Positions 8,023-16,648 are shown, counted from the first letter of the stretch. The stretch: DNA of 64,000 bases from Arthrobacter sp. ISL-65 (GCF_018613795.1 NZ_JAGGPN010000020.1:271289-335288), one strand, 5' to 3'. Notes: generated by a model not told the origin, from the letters alone. A program made the numbers and translations.

Positions 8023-9504
8023 ATGGGTGCAGGTCACTCCCACGGTCACACAGAGCATTCGGAGCCAACCGCTGAAGCGATGGCCGCCCGCAGGAAAGCA
8101 AACAGGATCCTGGCTGCGGTGCTAATCCCGCTGACCCTGCTGACCCTTGCGGCCATGGCGGCTCTCTGGCCCTCGGGCAGCAAGGAAGGCCTGACCCTGG
8201 CCAACCCGTATGCCGCAGCTCCGGGCGTCACTTTCGACACGGGACGGATCCAGCGTGTCGTCACCGAGAGCTGCACGCAGGCGTCAGCCGGAGAGGGCAC
8301 ACCCGGAGACACGACAGCCCAAGACGGCACGGCCCAGGGCAACACGGACGGCGGCTCGCAGTGCACCTTTGCGTTCACCGAGCCGGACAAGGGCGGCAAC
8401 CCGGTCAAAGTGGTGATCAACCCGGATATCGCCAAGTCGCACGGCGTCAAGGTGGGCGACAACATCCGCTACCTGAACCTGTCCCACGCCCAGGCGGCTG
8501 CCAGCGGTGCCGATGCTCCGGCGGCCCAGGGGTCGCCGTCGTACATCTTTGTGGACTTTGTCCGCACCATGCCGATCATCCTGCTGGCCATCCTCTACGC
8601 CGTCGTGGTGGTGGCCGTGGCGCGCTGGCGAGGGCTGCGCGCCCTGATTGGCCTCGTCGGCGCGTACTTTGTGTTGGGCAGCTTCATGCTCCCGGGCCTC
8701 GTGGAGGGGAAACCGCCGCTCCTGCTGGCCCTGGTCGGCTCGACGGTAATCATGATCGGGGTGCTGTACTTCGCGCACGGATTCTCGGCGCGGACCTCGA
8801 CGGCGCTGCTGGGCACCATTTTCGGGCTGGGCATCACCGCCCTGCTGGCGGCCTGGGCCACCGACGCTGCGAATCTCGCAGGCGTGGGAAGCCACGACGC
8901 AGCCACGCTGGTGAACATCTCGGACAGCATCTCCATCTCCGGCATCATCCTGTGCGGACTCATCATTTCCGGGCTCGGCGTGCTGAACGACGTCACCATC
9001 ACCCAGTCATCCGCGGTGTGGGAACTGTATGAACTCGCTCCCAACACGAGTGCGCGGAAGCTGTTCTCCTCGGCCATGCGGATCGGCCGCGACCACATCG
9101 CCTCCACCGTGTACACCATTGCGTTCGCCTATGCGGGGGCCGCCCTGCCCATCCTCATCATCGTGATGCTCTACAACCGTCCGCTGGGGGAGGCGCTGAC
9201 CAGCGCCGAACTGTCCGAGGAGGTCATCCGCACGCTGGTCGGCTCCATCGGCCTGGTCCTGGCGATTCCGGTCACCACGCTGATCGCCGTGCTGGTGGTC
9301 AAGGCCACGGGCGTCCGGTCGGCTGAACTGCCCCGCCCGTCGGATGCTGGTTCCCACCCGGGCGGCCATGCCGCCATAACGGCCGACGACGTCGACGACA
9401 CCGGCGCGCTCGCGGCGGCCGCGGCGGTGGCTGGCCGGGAACGTGCCGAAGCCGATGCGCCGTCGGCGACCCGGCGGGGACGGCGTTCCGCGCCACGTGA
9501 ATGA
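8023..9504 (+). CDS. YibE/F family membrane protein with His-rich N-terminus
   Basis: A 493-residue multi-spanning membrane protein of the YibE/F family, whose function is unknown. It opens with a His-rich cytoplasmic tail (MGAGHSHGHTEHSE), then one membrane segment at about 29-48. Next is an extracytoplasmic domain of roughly 120 residues with a low-complexity Thr/Gly/Asp/Gln insertion at about 89-113. At least seven membrane segments follow and include the conserved GLGVLNDVTITQSSAVWEL block. The C-terminal 70 residues are charged and Ala-rich. The His-rich start suggests metal binding, but this is inference. Confidence 0.88.
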   Translation: MGAGHSHGHTEHSEPTAEAMAARRKANRILAAVLIPLTLLTLAAMAALWPSGSKEGLTLANPYAAAPGVTFDTGRIQRVVTESCTQASAGEGTPGDTTAQDGTAQGNTDGGSQCTFAFTEPDKGGNPVKVVINPDIAKSHGVKVGDNIRYLNLSHAQAAASGADAPAAQGSPSYIFVDFVRTMPIILLAILYAVVVVAVARWRGLRALIGLVGAYFVLGSFMLPGLVEGKPPLLLALVGSTVIMIGVLYFAHGFSARTSTALLGTIFGLGITALLAAWATDAANLAGVGSHDAATLVNISDSISISGIILCGLIISGLGVLNDVTITQSSAVWELYELAPNTSARKLFSSAMRIGRDHIASTVYTIAFAYAGAALPILIIVMLYNRPLGEALTSAELSEEVIRTLVGSIGLVLAIPVTTLIAVLVVKATGVRSAELPRPSDAGSHPGGHAAITADDVDDTGALAAAAAVAGRERAEADAPSATRRGRRSAPRE

Positions 9505-9628
9505 GTACAGCGGGAGTGGGCAGAGCGGGATCACGCGCAGGGGGATTAAATACAGTGGGACTCATTGCCGCCGTCGGCATCCCGCCCGGAATTCTGCCCG
9601 ATTTGTCCGGCTTTGAGACAATGGACGG

Positions 9629-10810
9629 GTGACTGTTGTAGCAACGCCTCCCGCCCCCCGGCTGGAACTTCCGCCGCTGAAACTCGGCCCCATCACCGTG
9701 GACACCCCGGTGGTGCTCGCCCCCATGGCCGGAATCACCAACACCGCCTTCCGCAGGCTCTGCCGTGAATACGGCGGCGGCCTGTACGTGGCGGAGATGG
9801 TTACCTCCCGTGCCCTGGTGGAGCGCACGCCGGAATCGCTGCGCATCATCTCGCACGACGACGACGAGAAAGTCCGGTCCGTCCAGCTCTACGGCGTGGA
9901 CCCGGTGACCGTGGGTGCGGCCGTCCGCATGCTGGTGGAGGAGGACCGGGCGGACCACATCGACCTCAACTTCGGCTGCCCGGTGCCCAAGGTCACCCGG
10001 CGTGGCGGCGGATCGGCCCTGCCCTGGAAGATCGACCTCTTCACGGCCATCGTGCAGACCGCCGTGAAGGAGGCGTCCAAGGGCGGCATCCCGCTGACCA
10101 TCAAAATGCGCAAGGGAATCGATGATGACCACCTGACGTACCTCGACGCCGGCCGGATCGCGCGCGATTCCGGGGTTTCCGCCGTCGCCCTTCACGGCCG
10201 CACGGCGGCGCAGTTCTACTCCGGCCAGGCGGACTGGTCCGCCATCGCCCGCCTGCGCGAGGCCCTTCCGGACATTCCGGTGCTGGGCAACGGCGACATC
10301 TGGTCCGCCGAGGACGCCGTCCGCATGGTCCGCGAAACCGGCGTCGACGGCGTCGTTATTGGCCGCGGCTGCCAGGGCCGGCCCTGGCTGTTCGGCGACC
10401 TGCAGGCAGCGTTCGATGGCAGCGACCAGCGGCACCGTCCCGGCCTGCGCGAGGTGGCCGAGGGCGTCTACCGGCACGCCGAACTCATGGTCGAAACCTT
10501 CGGCAACGACGAATACAAGGCGCTGCGGGAGATCCGCAAGCACATGGCCTGGTACTTCAAGGGCTACGTGGTGGGCAGCGAACTGCGGACGAAACTGGCC
10601 ACCGTGCCCACGCTCGAAGTGCTCCGCGAACTGCTGGACCAGCTGGACACGGACCTGCCGTATCCCGGCGTCGATTCCGAAGGGCCCCGCGGGCGCGCCG
10701 GTTCACCCAAGAAACCGGCCCTGCCCAAGGACTGGCTGCTCAGCCGCCAGCTGAACGAGGACCAGTCGCGGGACATCGCCGCGGCGGAACTGGATGTGTC
10801 CGGTGGCTGA
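9629..10810 (+). CDS. dusB: tRNA-dihydrouridine synthase, DusB-like
   Basis: A 393-residue FMN-dependent tRNA-dihydrouridine synthase that reduces uridines in the tRNA D-loop. The N-terminal TIM barrel begins LAPMAGITNTAFRRLC. The active-site segment is HIDLNFGCPVPKV with the catalytic Cys at residue 117, followed by KMRKG, VALHGRTAAQFYSG and the phosphate-binding GNGDIW and VDGVVIGRGCQGRPWLF. A helical C-terminal domain ends the protein. The GTG at 9629 is the start; GACAAT shortly upstream could be a -10. Its 3' end overlaps dgt, so the two are probably co-transcribed. Confidence 0.95.
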   Translation: MTVVATPPAPRLELPPLKLGPITVDTPVVLAPMAGITNTAFRRLCREYGGGLYVAEMVTSRALVERTPESLRIISHDDDEKVRSVQLYGVDPVTVGAAVRMLVEEDRADHIDLNFGCPVPKVTRRGGGSALPWKIDLFTAIVQTAVKEASKGGIPLTIKMRKGIDDDHLTYLDAGRIARDSGVSAVALHGRTAAQFYSGQADWSAIARLREALPDIPVLGNGDIWSAEDAVRMVRETGVDGVVIGRGCQGRPWLFGDLQAAFDGSDQRHRPGLREVAEGVYRHAELMVETFGNDEYKALREIRKHMAWYFKGYVVGSELRTKLATVPTLEVLRELLDQLDTDLPYPGVDSEGPRGRAGSPKKPALPKDWLLSRQLNEDQSRDIAAAELDVSGG

Positions 10811-12107
10811 AAGCCGGCTGGCGGAAGCCCGCACCACACCGCAGGCGCTGCCGGGCTACGAAGCCCGCGATACCGCCCGGTGGGTGGAGGAGCCACCGAA
10901 GAGCACGTACCGCTCCGACTTCGAGCGCGACCGCGCCCGCGTGCTGCACTCCTCGGCGCTGCGCAGGCTCGGCGCCAAGACGCAGGTGGTGGCCCCGGAC
11001 ACCGACGACTTTGTCCGCACCCGGCTGACGCACAGCCTCGAAGTGGCGCAGGTGGGCCGGGAACTGGGCCGCGCCCTCGGTTGCGACCCCGATGTGGTGG
11101 ACACCGCCTGCCTCAGCCATGACCTCGGCCACCCGCCGTTCGGGCACAACGGTGAATCGGCGCTCAACGAGATGGCCCACGCGATCGGCGGGTTCGAGGG
11201 CAACGCCCAGACCCTGCGGCTGCTCAGCCGGCTGGAACCGAAGGTGCTCGACCCGGAGGGCAGGCCCGCCGGCCTGAACCTCACCCGGGCCAGCCTTGAC
11301 GCGGCCGCGAAGTACCCGTGGTCCGCCCTGGACGCCCCCGTGATCCACGGCCAGCGGACCAGCAAGTTCGGCGCGTATGAGGACGACCTGCCCATCTTCA
11401 ACTGGATCCGGGAAGGCGCCCCCGAACGGCGGTCCTGCCTCGAGGCGCAGGTCATGGACCTCGCGGACGACATCTCCTACTCGGTGCACGACGTTGAAGA
11501 CGCCATCGTGGCCGGGCACTTCCAGCTGCGCTGGATGGACAACCCGGACCACCGGGCACGCGTGGTGGGCTACGCCAAGCAGTGGTACCTGCCGCACAAC
11601 GATCCTGCCGCCATCGATGCGGCCCTCGCCCGGCTGGAAGCCACCGATGTCTGGGTGCGCGAGGCGGACGGCAGCCGCAAGTCGATGGCGGCGCTGAAGG
11701 ACATGACCAGCCAGCTCATCGGCAGGTTCTGTCAGAGCGCGCTGGAAACCACCCGTGCCGTCTACGGCCCGGCGAACCTGACCCGCTACAACGCCGAACT
11801 CATGGTCCCCGACGAGACCGTCATGGAGATCGCGGTGATGAAGGGCCTGGCCACCACGTTCGTGATGACTACGGACCACCGGCAGCCCATCTACGAGCGC
11901 CAGCGCGAGGTGCTCCACGCCCTGGTGACGGCGCTTAACGCCTCCGGTGACCGCCACCTTGAGCCCATGTTCGCCGCCGACTGGCGCGAAGCAGCCGACG
12001 ACGCCGCCCGGCTCCGGGTGGTCATCGACCAGGTGGCATCGCTGACGGACGGCTCCGCGCTGGCCATGTACGAACGGCTCGTGGGCAGCCTTCCGTCCCT
12101 GTGGTGA
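10794..12107 (+). CDS. dgt: Deoxyguanosinetriphosphate triphosphohydrolase-like HD protein
   Basis: A 437-residue HD-domain dNTPase that hydrolyses deoxynucleoside triphosphates to nucleoside and tripolyphosphate. The metal ligands are visible: THSLEVAQVGREL (His80) and CLSHDLGHPPFGHNGE (His109-Asp110), with a later Asp in LADDISYSVHDVEDAI. The ATG at 10794 overlaps dusB by 17 bp; a GTG at 10803 is an alternative. The length and the FERDRARVLHSSALRRLGAKTQV start fit the actinobacterial family. It precedes dnaG by 73 bp, a common pairing linking nucleotide pools and replication. Confidence 0.93.
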   Translation: MCPVAESRLAEARTTPQALPGYEARDTARWVEEPPKSTYRSDFERDRARVLHSSALRRLGAKTQVVAPDTDDFVRTRLTHSLEVAQVGRELGRALGCDPDVVDTACLSHDLGHPPFGHNGESALNEMAHAIGGFEGNAQTLRLLSRLEPKVLDPEGRPAGLNLTRASLDAAAKYPWSALDAPVIHGQRTSKFGAYEDDLPIFNWIREGAPERRSCLEAQVMDLADDISYSVHDVEDAIVAGHFQLRWMDNPDHRARVVGYAKQWYLPHNDPAAIDAALARLEATDVWVREADGSRKSMAALKDMTSQLIGRFCQSALETTRAVYGPANLTRYNAELMVPDETVMEIAVMKGLATTFVMTTDHRQPIYERQREVLHALVTALNASGDRHLEPMFAADWREAADDAARLRVVIDQVASLTDGSALAMYERLVGSLPSLW

Positions 12108-12180
12108 GATTGGACGCACCAGTCCACATACGCCCCGGAAGTGCTGCTCGTGGCAGTGCACCGGAGACTAGGATTGCTTC

Positions 12181-14157
12181 GTGGCTGGGCTGATTAAACG
12201 GGAAGACATCGATGAAGTCCGCCAGCGCACGGACATCAAGGAAGTCGTCGACGGCTACGTCACGCTCAAGGGCGCCGGCCTCGGCTCCTACAAGGGCCTC
12301 TGCCCTTTCCACGACGAGCGCTCGCCGTCGTTCACCATCCGCCCGCAGGTAGGCCGTTACCACTGCTTCGGCTGCGGCGAGGACGGCGATGTCATCTCCT
12401 TCGTGCAGAAGCTGGACCACACCTCCTTCCATGAGGCCGTGGAGAAGCTGGCCGCGCGGATCGGGTACGAGCTCCGCTACGAGGACGGCGGCACCGGTCC
12501 CAGCCGAGAGGAAGTCGGCAAGCGCCAGCGGCTCCTCGACGCCCACAAGATCGCTGACGAGTTCTTCCGCGCCCAGCTGCTGACAGCCGGTGCCGCCGAG
12601 GGCCGGAAGTTCCTGCAGCAGCGGGGCTTCGACCGGGCAGCAGCCGACCACTTCGGCGTCGGCTACGCACCCCAGGGCTGGGACGCGCTCCTCAAGCACC
12701 TGCGCGGCCGGGGCTTCACCGATCCGGAACTGAAGCTCACCGGGATGTTCTCCGAAGGCAACAGGGGAATCTACGACCGGTTCCGGGGCCGCCTGATCTG
12801 GCCCATCCGGGACATCGCCGGCGACACCATCGGCTTCGGCGCCCGCAAGCTCTACGAGGACGACCAGGGCCCCAAGTACCTCAACACCCCGGAAACCACG
12901 CTCTACAAGAAGTCCCAGGTGCTGTACGGGATTGACCTTGCGAAGCGGAACATCGCCAAGGACCGGCAGTTGGTGGTGGTGGAGGGCTACACGGACGTCA
13001 TGGCCTGCCACCTTGCCGGAATTCCGACGGCGGTTGCCACCTGCGGTACGGCGTTTGCCGCCGACCACATCAAGATTGCCCGCCGCCTGCTGTCCGACGA
13101 CGGCACCGGGGGAGAGGTCATCTTCACCTTCGACGGCGATGCGGCCGGCCAGAAGGCGGCCCTGCGGGCCTTTGAAGAGGACCAGCGCTTCGTGGCCCAG
13201 ACCTACGTGGCCGTCGAACCCACCGGTGCCGACCCCTGCGACCTCCGCCAGACGCGAGGTGACGCCGCCGTCCGCGACCTTATCGCCTCCCGGCGCCCCC
13301 TCTTCGAATTCGCCATCCGCGCCACCCTGCGGCGGCACAACCTGGACACCGTGGAGGGACGGGTCGCCGCGCTGCGGGAGTCCGCCCCCGTGGTGGCCCA
13401 GATCCGCGATGCCGGGCTCCGGCCTGGCTATGCCCGGGAACTGGCCGGGTGGCTGGGAATGCCCATTGAGGACGTCACCAGGGCTGTGGGGGCCGCCGCG
13501 AAGCGCGGGGCACCCAGTGCACAGGCGCCTGGGTCGCAGGCTCCCGGTGCGCCGGCGGGCGGACCGCAAGCCAGCGGGGGCGCTCGATCAAACGGCGCCG
13601 GATTCAACTCAGCCCCGGGGAGTGGCCAGAACGTGCCCGGCGTAGCGGCGCTCCCGCCGTCGGGCGTCCTTCCATCCTTCCACCGTCCCGACCCCCGGGA
13701 CCCGGTGGCGTCCATGGAGCGGCAGGCCCTCGAGGTGGCGCTGCAGGAGCCGGCAATGCTGGGTGGTGCGGCCTGGGAGCGGTTCGCGACAGCCCGGTTC
13801 GCCACGCCCGCCTACCAGGCCATCCACGATGCCATCCGCGCCACGGCTCCAGGCTTCTCCGGCGATGCCGTGCAGTGGGTGGAAGCTTTGCGTCAGGAGG
13901 TTCCCGAGCCGCTGCAGCCGCTGGTTTCGGAGCTCGCCGTGGTTCCACTGCCTGCGAACACCGCCGAAGCGGTACAGAAGTACTGCCGGGACATCCTCGC
14001 CAGGCTGTTCGAGCTGCAGATCACCCGCGTGAAGGCAGACAAGCTGGGGCAGTTGCAGCGGCTCGATGCCGGCGCCCATCCCGAGGAGTTCCAGCAGCTG
14101 AACCGGGAACTCATGATGCTTGAAATGGAGCGCCGGTCGCTGCGCTCCGATGCCTAG
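12181..14157 (+). CDS. dnaG: DNA primase
   Basis: A 658-residue primase that makes RNA primers for DNA replication. The N-terminal zinc ribbon is complete (Cys41, His44 in CPFHDERSPS; Cys62 and Cys65 in HCFGCGEDG). The catalytic core follows with DRFRGRLIWPIRD, then the TOPRIM motifs VVEGYTDVMA and TFDGDAAGQKAA. An Ala/Pro/Gly-rich linker (about 440-510) leads to a C-terminal helical domain that should contact the DnaB helicase. The start is a GTG at 12181. In contrast to the classical macromolecular-synthesis operon, no rpoD or rpsU lies beside it; tRNA-Asn genes follow. Confidence 0.97.
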   Translation: MAGLIKREDIDEVRQRTDIKEVVDGYVTLKGAGLGSYKGLCPFHDERSPSFTIRPQVGRYHCFGCGEDGDVISFVQKLDHTSFHEAVEKLAARIGYELRYEDGGTGPSREEVGKRQRLLDAHKIADEFFRAQLLTAGAAEGRKFLQQRGFDRAAADHFGVGYAPQGWDALLKHLRGRGFTDPELKLTGMFSEGNRGIYDRFRGRLIWPIRDIAGDTIGFGARKLYEDDQGPKYLNTPETTLYKKSQVLYGIDLAKRNIAKDRQLVVVEGYTDVMACHLAGIPTAVATCGTAFAADHIKIARRLLSDDGTGGEVIFTFDGDAAGQKAALRAFEEDQRFVAQTYVAVEPTGADPCDLRQTRGDAAVRDLIASRRPLFEFAIRATLRRHNLDTVEGRVAALRESAPVVAQIRDAGLRPGYARELAGWLGMPIEDVTRAVGAAAKRGAPSAQAPGSQAPGAPAGGPQASGGARSNGAGFNSAPGSGQNVPGVAALPPSGVLPSFHRPDPRDPVASMERQALEVALQEPAMLGGAAWERFATARFATPAYQAIHDAIRATAPGFSGDAVQWVEALRQEVPEPLQPLVSELAVVPLPANTAEAVQKYCRDILARLFELQITRVKADKLGQLQRLDAGAHPEEFQQLNRELMMLEMERRSLRSDA

Positions 14158-14226
14158 GTTGCGCCTGCCAGCGTCTTCAGGCCAGCGTCTCCAGGGCCGG
14201 GTCGGCGGGACAGTCAAAACGCCGAT

Positions 14227-14256
14227 TTCGTTTCCGGGCCGGGTGTTTGCTAGGCT
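14227..14256 (+). promoter_or_regulatory. Promoter of first tRNA-Asn gene
   Basis: TTCGTT (14227-14232), an 18-bp spacer ending in GTTTGC, and TAGGCT (14251-14256) lie 15 bp before the tRNA. The arrangement aligns base for base with the promoter of the second copy (14425-14454), which supports both. Confidence 0.6.
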
Positions 14257-14270
14257 AGTACCCGCTTCAT

Positions 14271-14343
14271 TCCTCCTTAGCTCAATTGGCAGAGCATTCG
14301 ACTGTTAATCGAAGGGTTGCTGGTTCAAGTCCAGCAGGAGGAG
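14271..14343 (+). tRNA. tRNA-Asn (anticodon GTT), copy 1
   Basis: A 73-nt cloverleaf. The acceptor TCCTCCT pairs with AGGAGGA, with discriminator G at 14343. The anticodon loop is CTGTTAA with GTT at 14304-14306, and the T-loop is GGTTCAAGTCC. CCA is not encoded. It is identical to the copy starting at 14469. Confidence 0.97.
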
Positions 14344-14348
14344 CGCAC

Positions 14349-14384
14349 AGTCCCCGTTCCGGGTTCCGGAACGGGGACTTTTTT
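14349..14384 (+). terminator. Rho-independent terminator of tRNA-Asn copy 1
   Basis: A perfect 14-bp stem AGTCCCCGTTCCGG / CCGGAACGGGGACT with a GTT loop, followed by TTTTTT. It starts 5 bp after the tRNA. Confidence 0.95.
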
Positions 14385-14424
14385 ATACCCCGGAGGGGTA
14401 ATTGTGCGCGGCGCTGGCGCCGAT

Positions 14425-14454
14425 TTCACATTGCGGCAGAACGTTTGCTAATGT
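14425..14454 (+). promoter_or_regulatory. Promoter of second tRNA-Asn gene
   Basis: TTCACA (14425-14430), an 18-bp spacer ending in GTTTGC, and TAATGT (14449-14454). It has the same spacing and GTTTGC element as the first tRNA-Asn promoter, lying just after the first copy's terminator, so each copy is an independent unit. Confidence 0.65.
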
Positions 14455-14468
14455 CATACCTGCTTCAT

Positions 14469-14541
14469 TCCTCCTTAGCTCAATTGGCAGAGCATTCGAC
14501 TGTTAATCGAAGGGTTGCTGGTTCAAGTCCAGCAGGAGGAG
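14469..14541 (+). tRNA. tRNA-Asn (anticodon GTT), copy 2
   Basis: A 73-nt sequence identical to copy 1 from the acceptor TCCTCCT to the discriminator G. The immediate 5' flank (GCTTCAT) and the 3' flank (CGC) are also shared, showing a recent or conserved tandem duplication. Confidence 0.97.
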
Positions 14542-14546
14542 CGCGC

Positions 14547-14587
14547 AGTCCCGCGGTTGGCCCCAGAGCCGGCCGCGGGACTTTTTT
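14547..14587 (+). terminator. Rho-independent terminator of tRNA-Asn copy 2
   Basis: A 10-bp stem AGTCCCGCGG / CCGCGGGACT with a 16-nt loop, followed by TTTTTT. The loop sequence differs from the copy 1 terminator, so the two terminators have diverged while the tRNAs have not. Confidence 0.93.
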
Positions 14588-14619
14588 GTGTCGTCAGTGC
14601 GGTGCCAGACGAAGCGGCG

Positions 14620-15027
14620 TCAGACGAAATCCATCTCCACCTGGAGGAAGCGCTCTGCCTCGGCTATGGCGGCTTCAAACGCTTCCCGCTCGGTGGGAGA
14701 CTTCCGCGGCTCGCGGGGGTGCCATTCGTGGGGCGAGGAGTGCACGCGCGTGAAGCCGCCGTCGGGCGGGGCGTAGAAGATGCCGAACCGCTGGACGGGC
14801 CATTCGGGAGAGGTTTCGGGGGCCACCAGCAGGGCGGCATTGAAAGCCGGGTTGAACCACTGGGCTATGGGCCGGCGACGGTCCTCGGTGAAAAGTCCCG
14901 CCGCATAGAGCGCTGCCGACTGCGCACTGGTCTGTGTGCACAGCCGGTCCCACCACAACGGCAGAATGCCGGAGTCGCACCGCTGCCACGTGGCCGGAAG
15001 CGGGGGGTGATCCTGCCAGTGGGGCAC
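14620..15027 (-). CDS. Conserved hypothetical protein, function not recognised
   Basis: A 135-residue soluble protein beginning MPHWQDHPPLPATWQRCDSG. It is rich in Trp and Pro, with no signal peptide or membrane segment. The segments LPLWWDRLCTQTSAQSAALYAAGLF and QWFNPAFNAALLVAPETSPEWPVQRFGIFYAPPDGGFTRVHSSPHEWHP look conserved and well folded, and the C-terminus is a helix (EREAFEAAIAEAERFLQVEMDFV). I do not recognise a family. It converges with tRNA-Asn copy 2. It could be co-transcribed with the small protein at 15125-15304. Confidence 0.7.
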   Translation of the reverse strand: MPHWQDHPPLPATWQRCDSGILPLWWDRLCTQTSAQSAALYAAGLFTEDRRRPIAQWFNPAFNAALLVAPETSPEWPVQRFGIFYAPPDGGFTRVHSSPHEWHPREPRKSPTEREAFEAAIAEAERFLQVEMDFV

Positions 15028-15124
15028 GTAACAACTTTATCGCGCAGGTACCCCAGCGAACAGATGGCCCGGCGTCGATCGCCCCCGGCCTGGAGGTGCG
15101 GCGCGGTTTAGGGGAAGCGGCGGG

Positions 15125-15304
15125 TCAGGGCCGGTTCCACGGTCCCGGATTGACGCGGTACAGCAGAGCAGAACCGACGACGGCGCCCACCAGGATGCCC
15201 AGCGCCGCGTTGCCCATCATCCTGCCGGCGAAGAAGCCGGCCACGGCGCCGAGGATGGCTCCAAGGAACAGTCCTCGGCCGTTGCGGTGGGGTTTGCGGG
15301 TCAT
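15125..15304 (-). CDS. Small glycine-zipper membrane protein
   Basis: A 59-residue protein, MTRKPHRNGRGLFLGA... ending GPWNRP. After a basic N-terminus there is a hydrophobic hairpin of small residues (GAILGAVAGFFAGRMMGNAALGILVGAVVGSALLY), a glycine-zipper type pattern with two short membrane-spanning stretches. Its function is unknown. It lies between the Bcr/CflA transporter (34 bp upstream on the same strand) and the hypothetical gene at 14620. Confidence 0.6.
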   Translation of the reverse strand: MTRKPHRNGRGLFLGAILGAVAGFFAGRMMGNAALGILVGAVVGSALLYRVNPGPWNRP

Positions 15305-15338
15305 GGTGCCAGCCTACCCGGCGTGGCCGCAGCGGAAC

Positions 15339-16559
15339 TCAGTGGATGGAGGGCACTGTCCGGGGCCGGACCACAAGCCACAGGGCGGCTGCGGCGAGGA
15401 AGATGCAGTAGGCCTGGACCGCGCCCATGGGAGTGGCGGAATTACCTCCCAGCCACCCCACGACGGGGGAGATGATGCCCGCCATCAGGAACGTGGACGC
15501 CCCGAGCAGGGACGCGGCCGTGCCGGCCTGCGCTCCGTGGCTGGCCAGGGCCAGGACCTGCACGCAGGGGAAGGTGAACCCGGTGCCCAGGATGTAGAAC
15601 CACAGCGGAACCATGACGCCCCAGAGCCCGAACCCCAGCTGGTCGAACACCACGATCAGCACGGCCATCAGGAACATCCAGGCGGTGGAGCAGGCAAGGA
15701 TCCACTGCGGCGGGACGCGCCTTATCAGCCGGGAGCTTGTCTGCACCCCCGCGACGATGCCCAGTGAGTTGATGCCGAAGAGGAGGCCGTACTGCTGGGG
15801 GGAGAACCCGAAGATGTCCTGGAACAGGAAAGGGGACGCCGAGAGGTAGGTAAACAGGCCACCGAAGTTCATCCCGCCCAGCATCAGCAGCCCCACGAAG
15901 ATCCGGTCGGAGAAGAGCACACCGTACCGCTGCCGGGCCGTCAGGCCGGACAGGCCCCGTTTCTCCCGCGGCAGTGTCTCCCGGACCAGCACGACGGCGG
16001 CGAGGATCACCGCGGTGCCGTAGCAGGCCAGGAACACGAAGATGCCCGGCCATGGCATGACCAGGAGCAGCTGGGATCCAATAACGGGCGCCAGGATGGG
16101 CGCGAGCCCGTTGACCAGCGCCATCCGGGAGAACATCCGGACCATGGCGTACCCGCTGAACAGATCGCGGACCATGGCCATCGCCACCACGCCGCCTCCG
16201 GCCGCGCCGATACCCATGAGGACGCGGAACACGCCCAGGGTCGCGATGTCGGTGGAGAGCGCCGCGCCGAACGAGGCAGCGATGTGCAGGGCCGTGGCCA
16301 GGATCAGTGGCAGCCTGCGCCCGAACTTGTCGCTGAAAGGTCCCACCACCAGCTGCCCCAGGGCAAAGCCGACAGTGGTGCCGGTCAGGGTCAGCTGGAC
16401 GGCAGCTTCCGAGACGTTGAGGCTCGCTTCCAGGGCAGGGAAGGCGGGCAGGTAGAGGTCCACGGTGAAGGGCCCAAGGGCGGTGAGCGCGCCGAGTAGA
16501 AGGATGTACAGGAATTTCTGCCGGCGGCTGAGCGCATCGCCCGGGTTGGTGGTGGTCAC
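15339..16559 (-). CDS. Bcr/CflA family multidrug efflux MFS transporter
   Basis: A 406-residue major facilitator with twelve predicted membrane segments. The Bcr/CflA subfamily is shown by LGALTALGPFTVDLYLPAFPALEASLNVSEAAVQLTLTGTTVGFALGQL in the first two segments, the loop motif GPFSDKFGRRLPL, and RVLMGIGAAGGGVVAMAMVRDLFSG in segment 4. Such pumps export drugs or small metabolites in exchange for protons. No regulator adjoins it. Its start is 178 bp from the divergent holin-like gene, and the shared region contains a TTCAGG-N5-CCTGAA inverted repeat. Confidence 0.92.
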   Translation of the reverse strand: MTTTNPGDALSRRQKFLYILLLGALTALGPFTVDLYLPAFPALEASLNVSEAAVQLTLTGTTVGFALGQLVVGPFSDKFGRRLPLILATALHIAASFGAALSTDIATLGVFRVLMGIGAAGGGVVAMAMVRDLFSGYAMVRMFSRMALVNGLAPILAPVIGSQLLLVMPWPGIFVFLACYGTAVILAAVVLVRETLPREKRGLSGLTARQRYGVLFSDRIFVGLLMLGGMNFGGLFTYLSASPFLFQDIFGFSPQQYGLLFGINSLGIVAGVQTSSRLIRRVPPQWILACSTAWMFLMAVLIVVFDQLGFGLWGVMVPLWFYILGTGFTFPCVQVLALASHGAQAGTAASLLGASTFLMAGIISPVVGWLGGNSATPMGAVQAYCIFLAAAALWLVVRPRTVPSIH

Positions 16560-16631
16560 AGAGAACCATCCTAGGGCTGACAGATCAGACTTTTACAGCG
16601 TTGGAGGGCTCGCCGGGGCTAATTCCAGAAG

Positions 16632-16648
16632 TTCAGGCTGACCCTGAA
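16632..16648. promoter_or_regulatory. TTCAGG-N5-CCTGAA inverted repeat in a divergent promoter region
   Basis: Perfect 6-bp arms (16632-16637 and 16643-16648) with spacer CTGAC lie between the efflux pump and the holin-like gene. TGATAGTTTT, resembling a rightward -10, follows directly, so a bound protein would overlap that promoter. The regulator is unknown. Confidence 0.4.

Noticed and set aside
10740..12161. Antisense open frame over dgt (473 codons)
   Set aside because: The true gene on the plus strand has complete HD-domain motifs; the antisense product is His/Gly/Arg-rich with no recognised fold.
12022..13569. Antisense open frame over dnaG (515 codons)
   Set aside because: Primase motifs are on the plus strand; the antisense product has no fold-like pattern.
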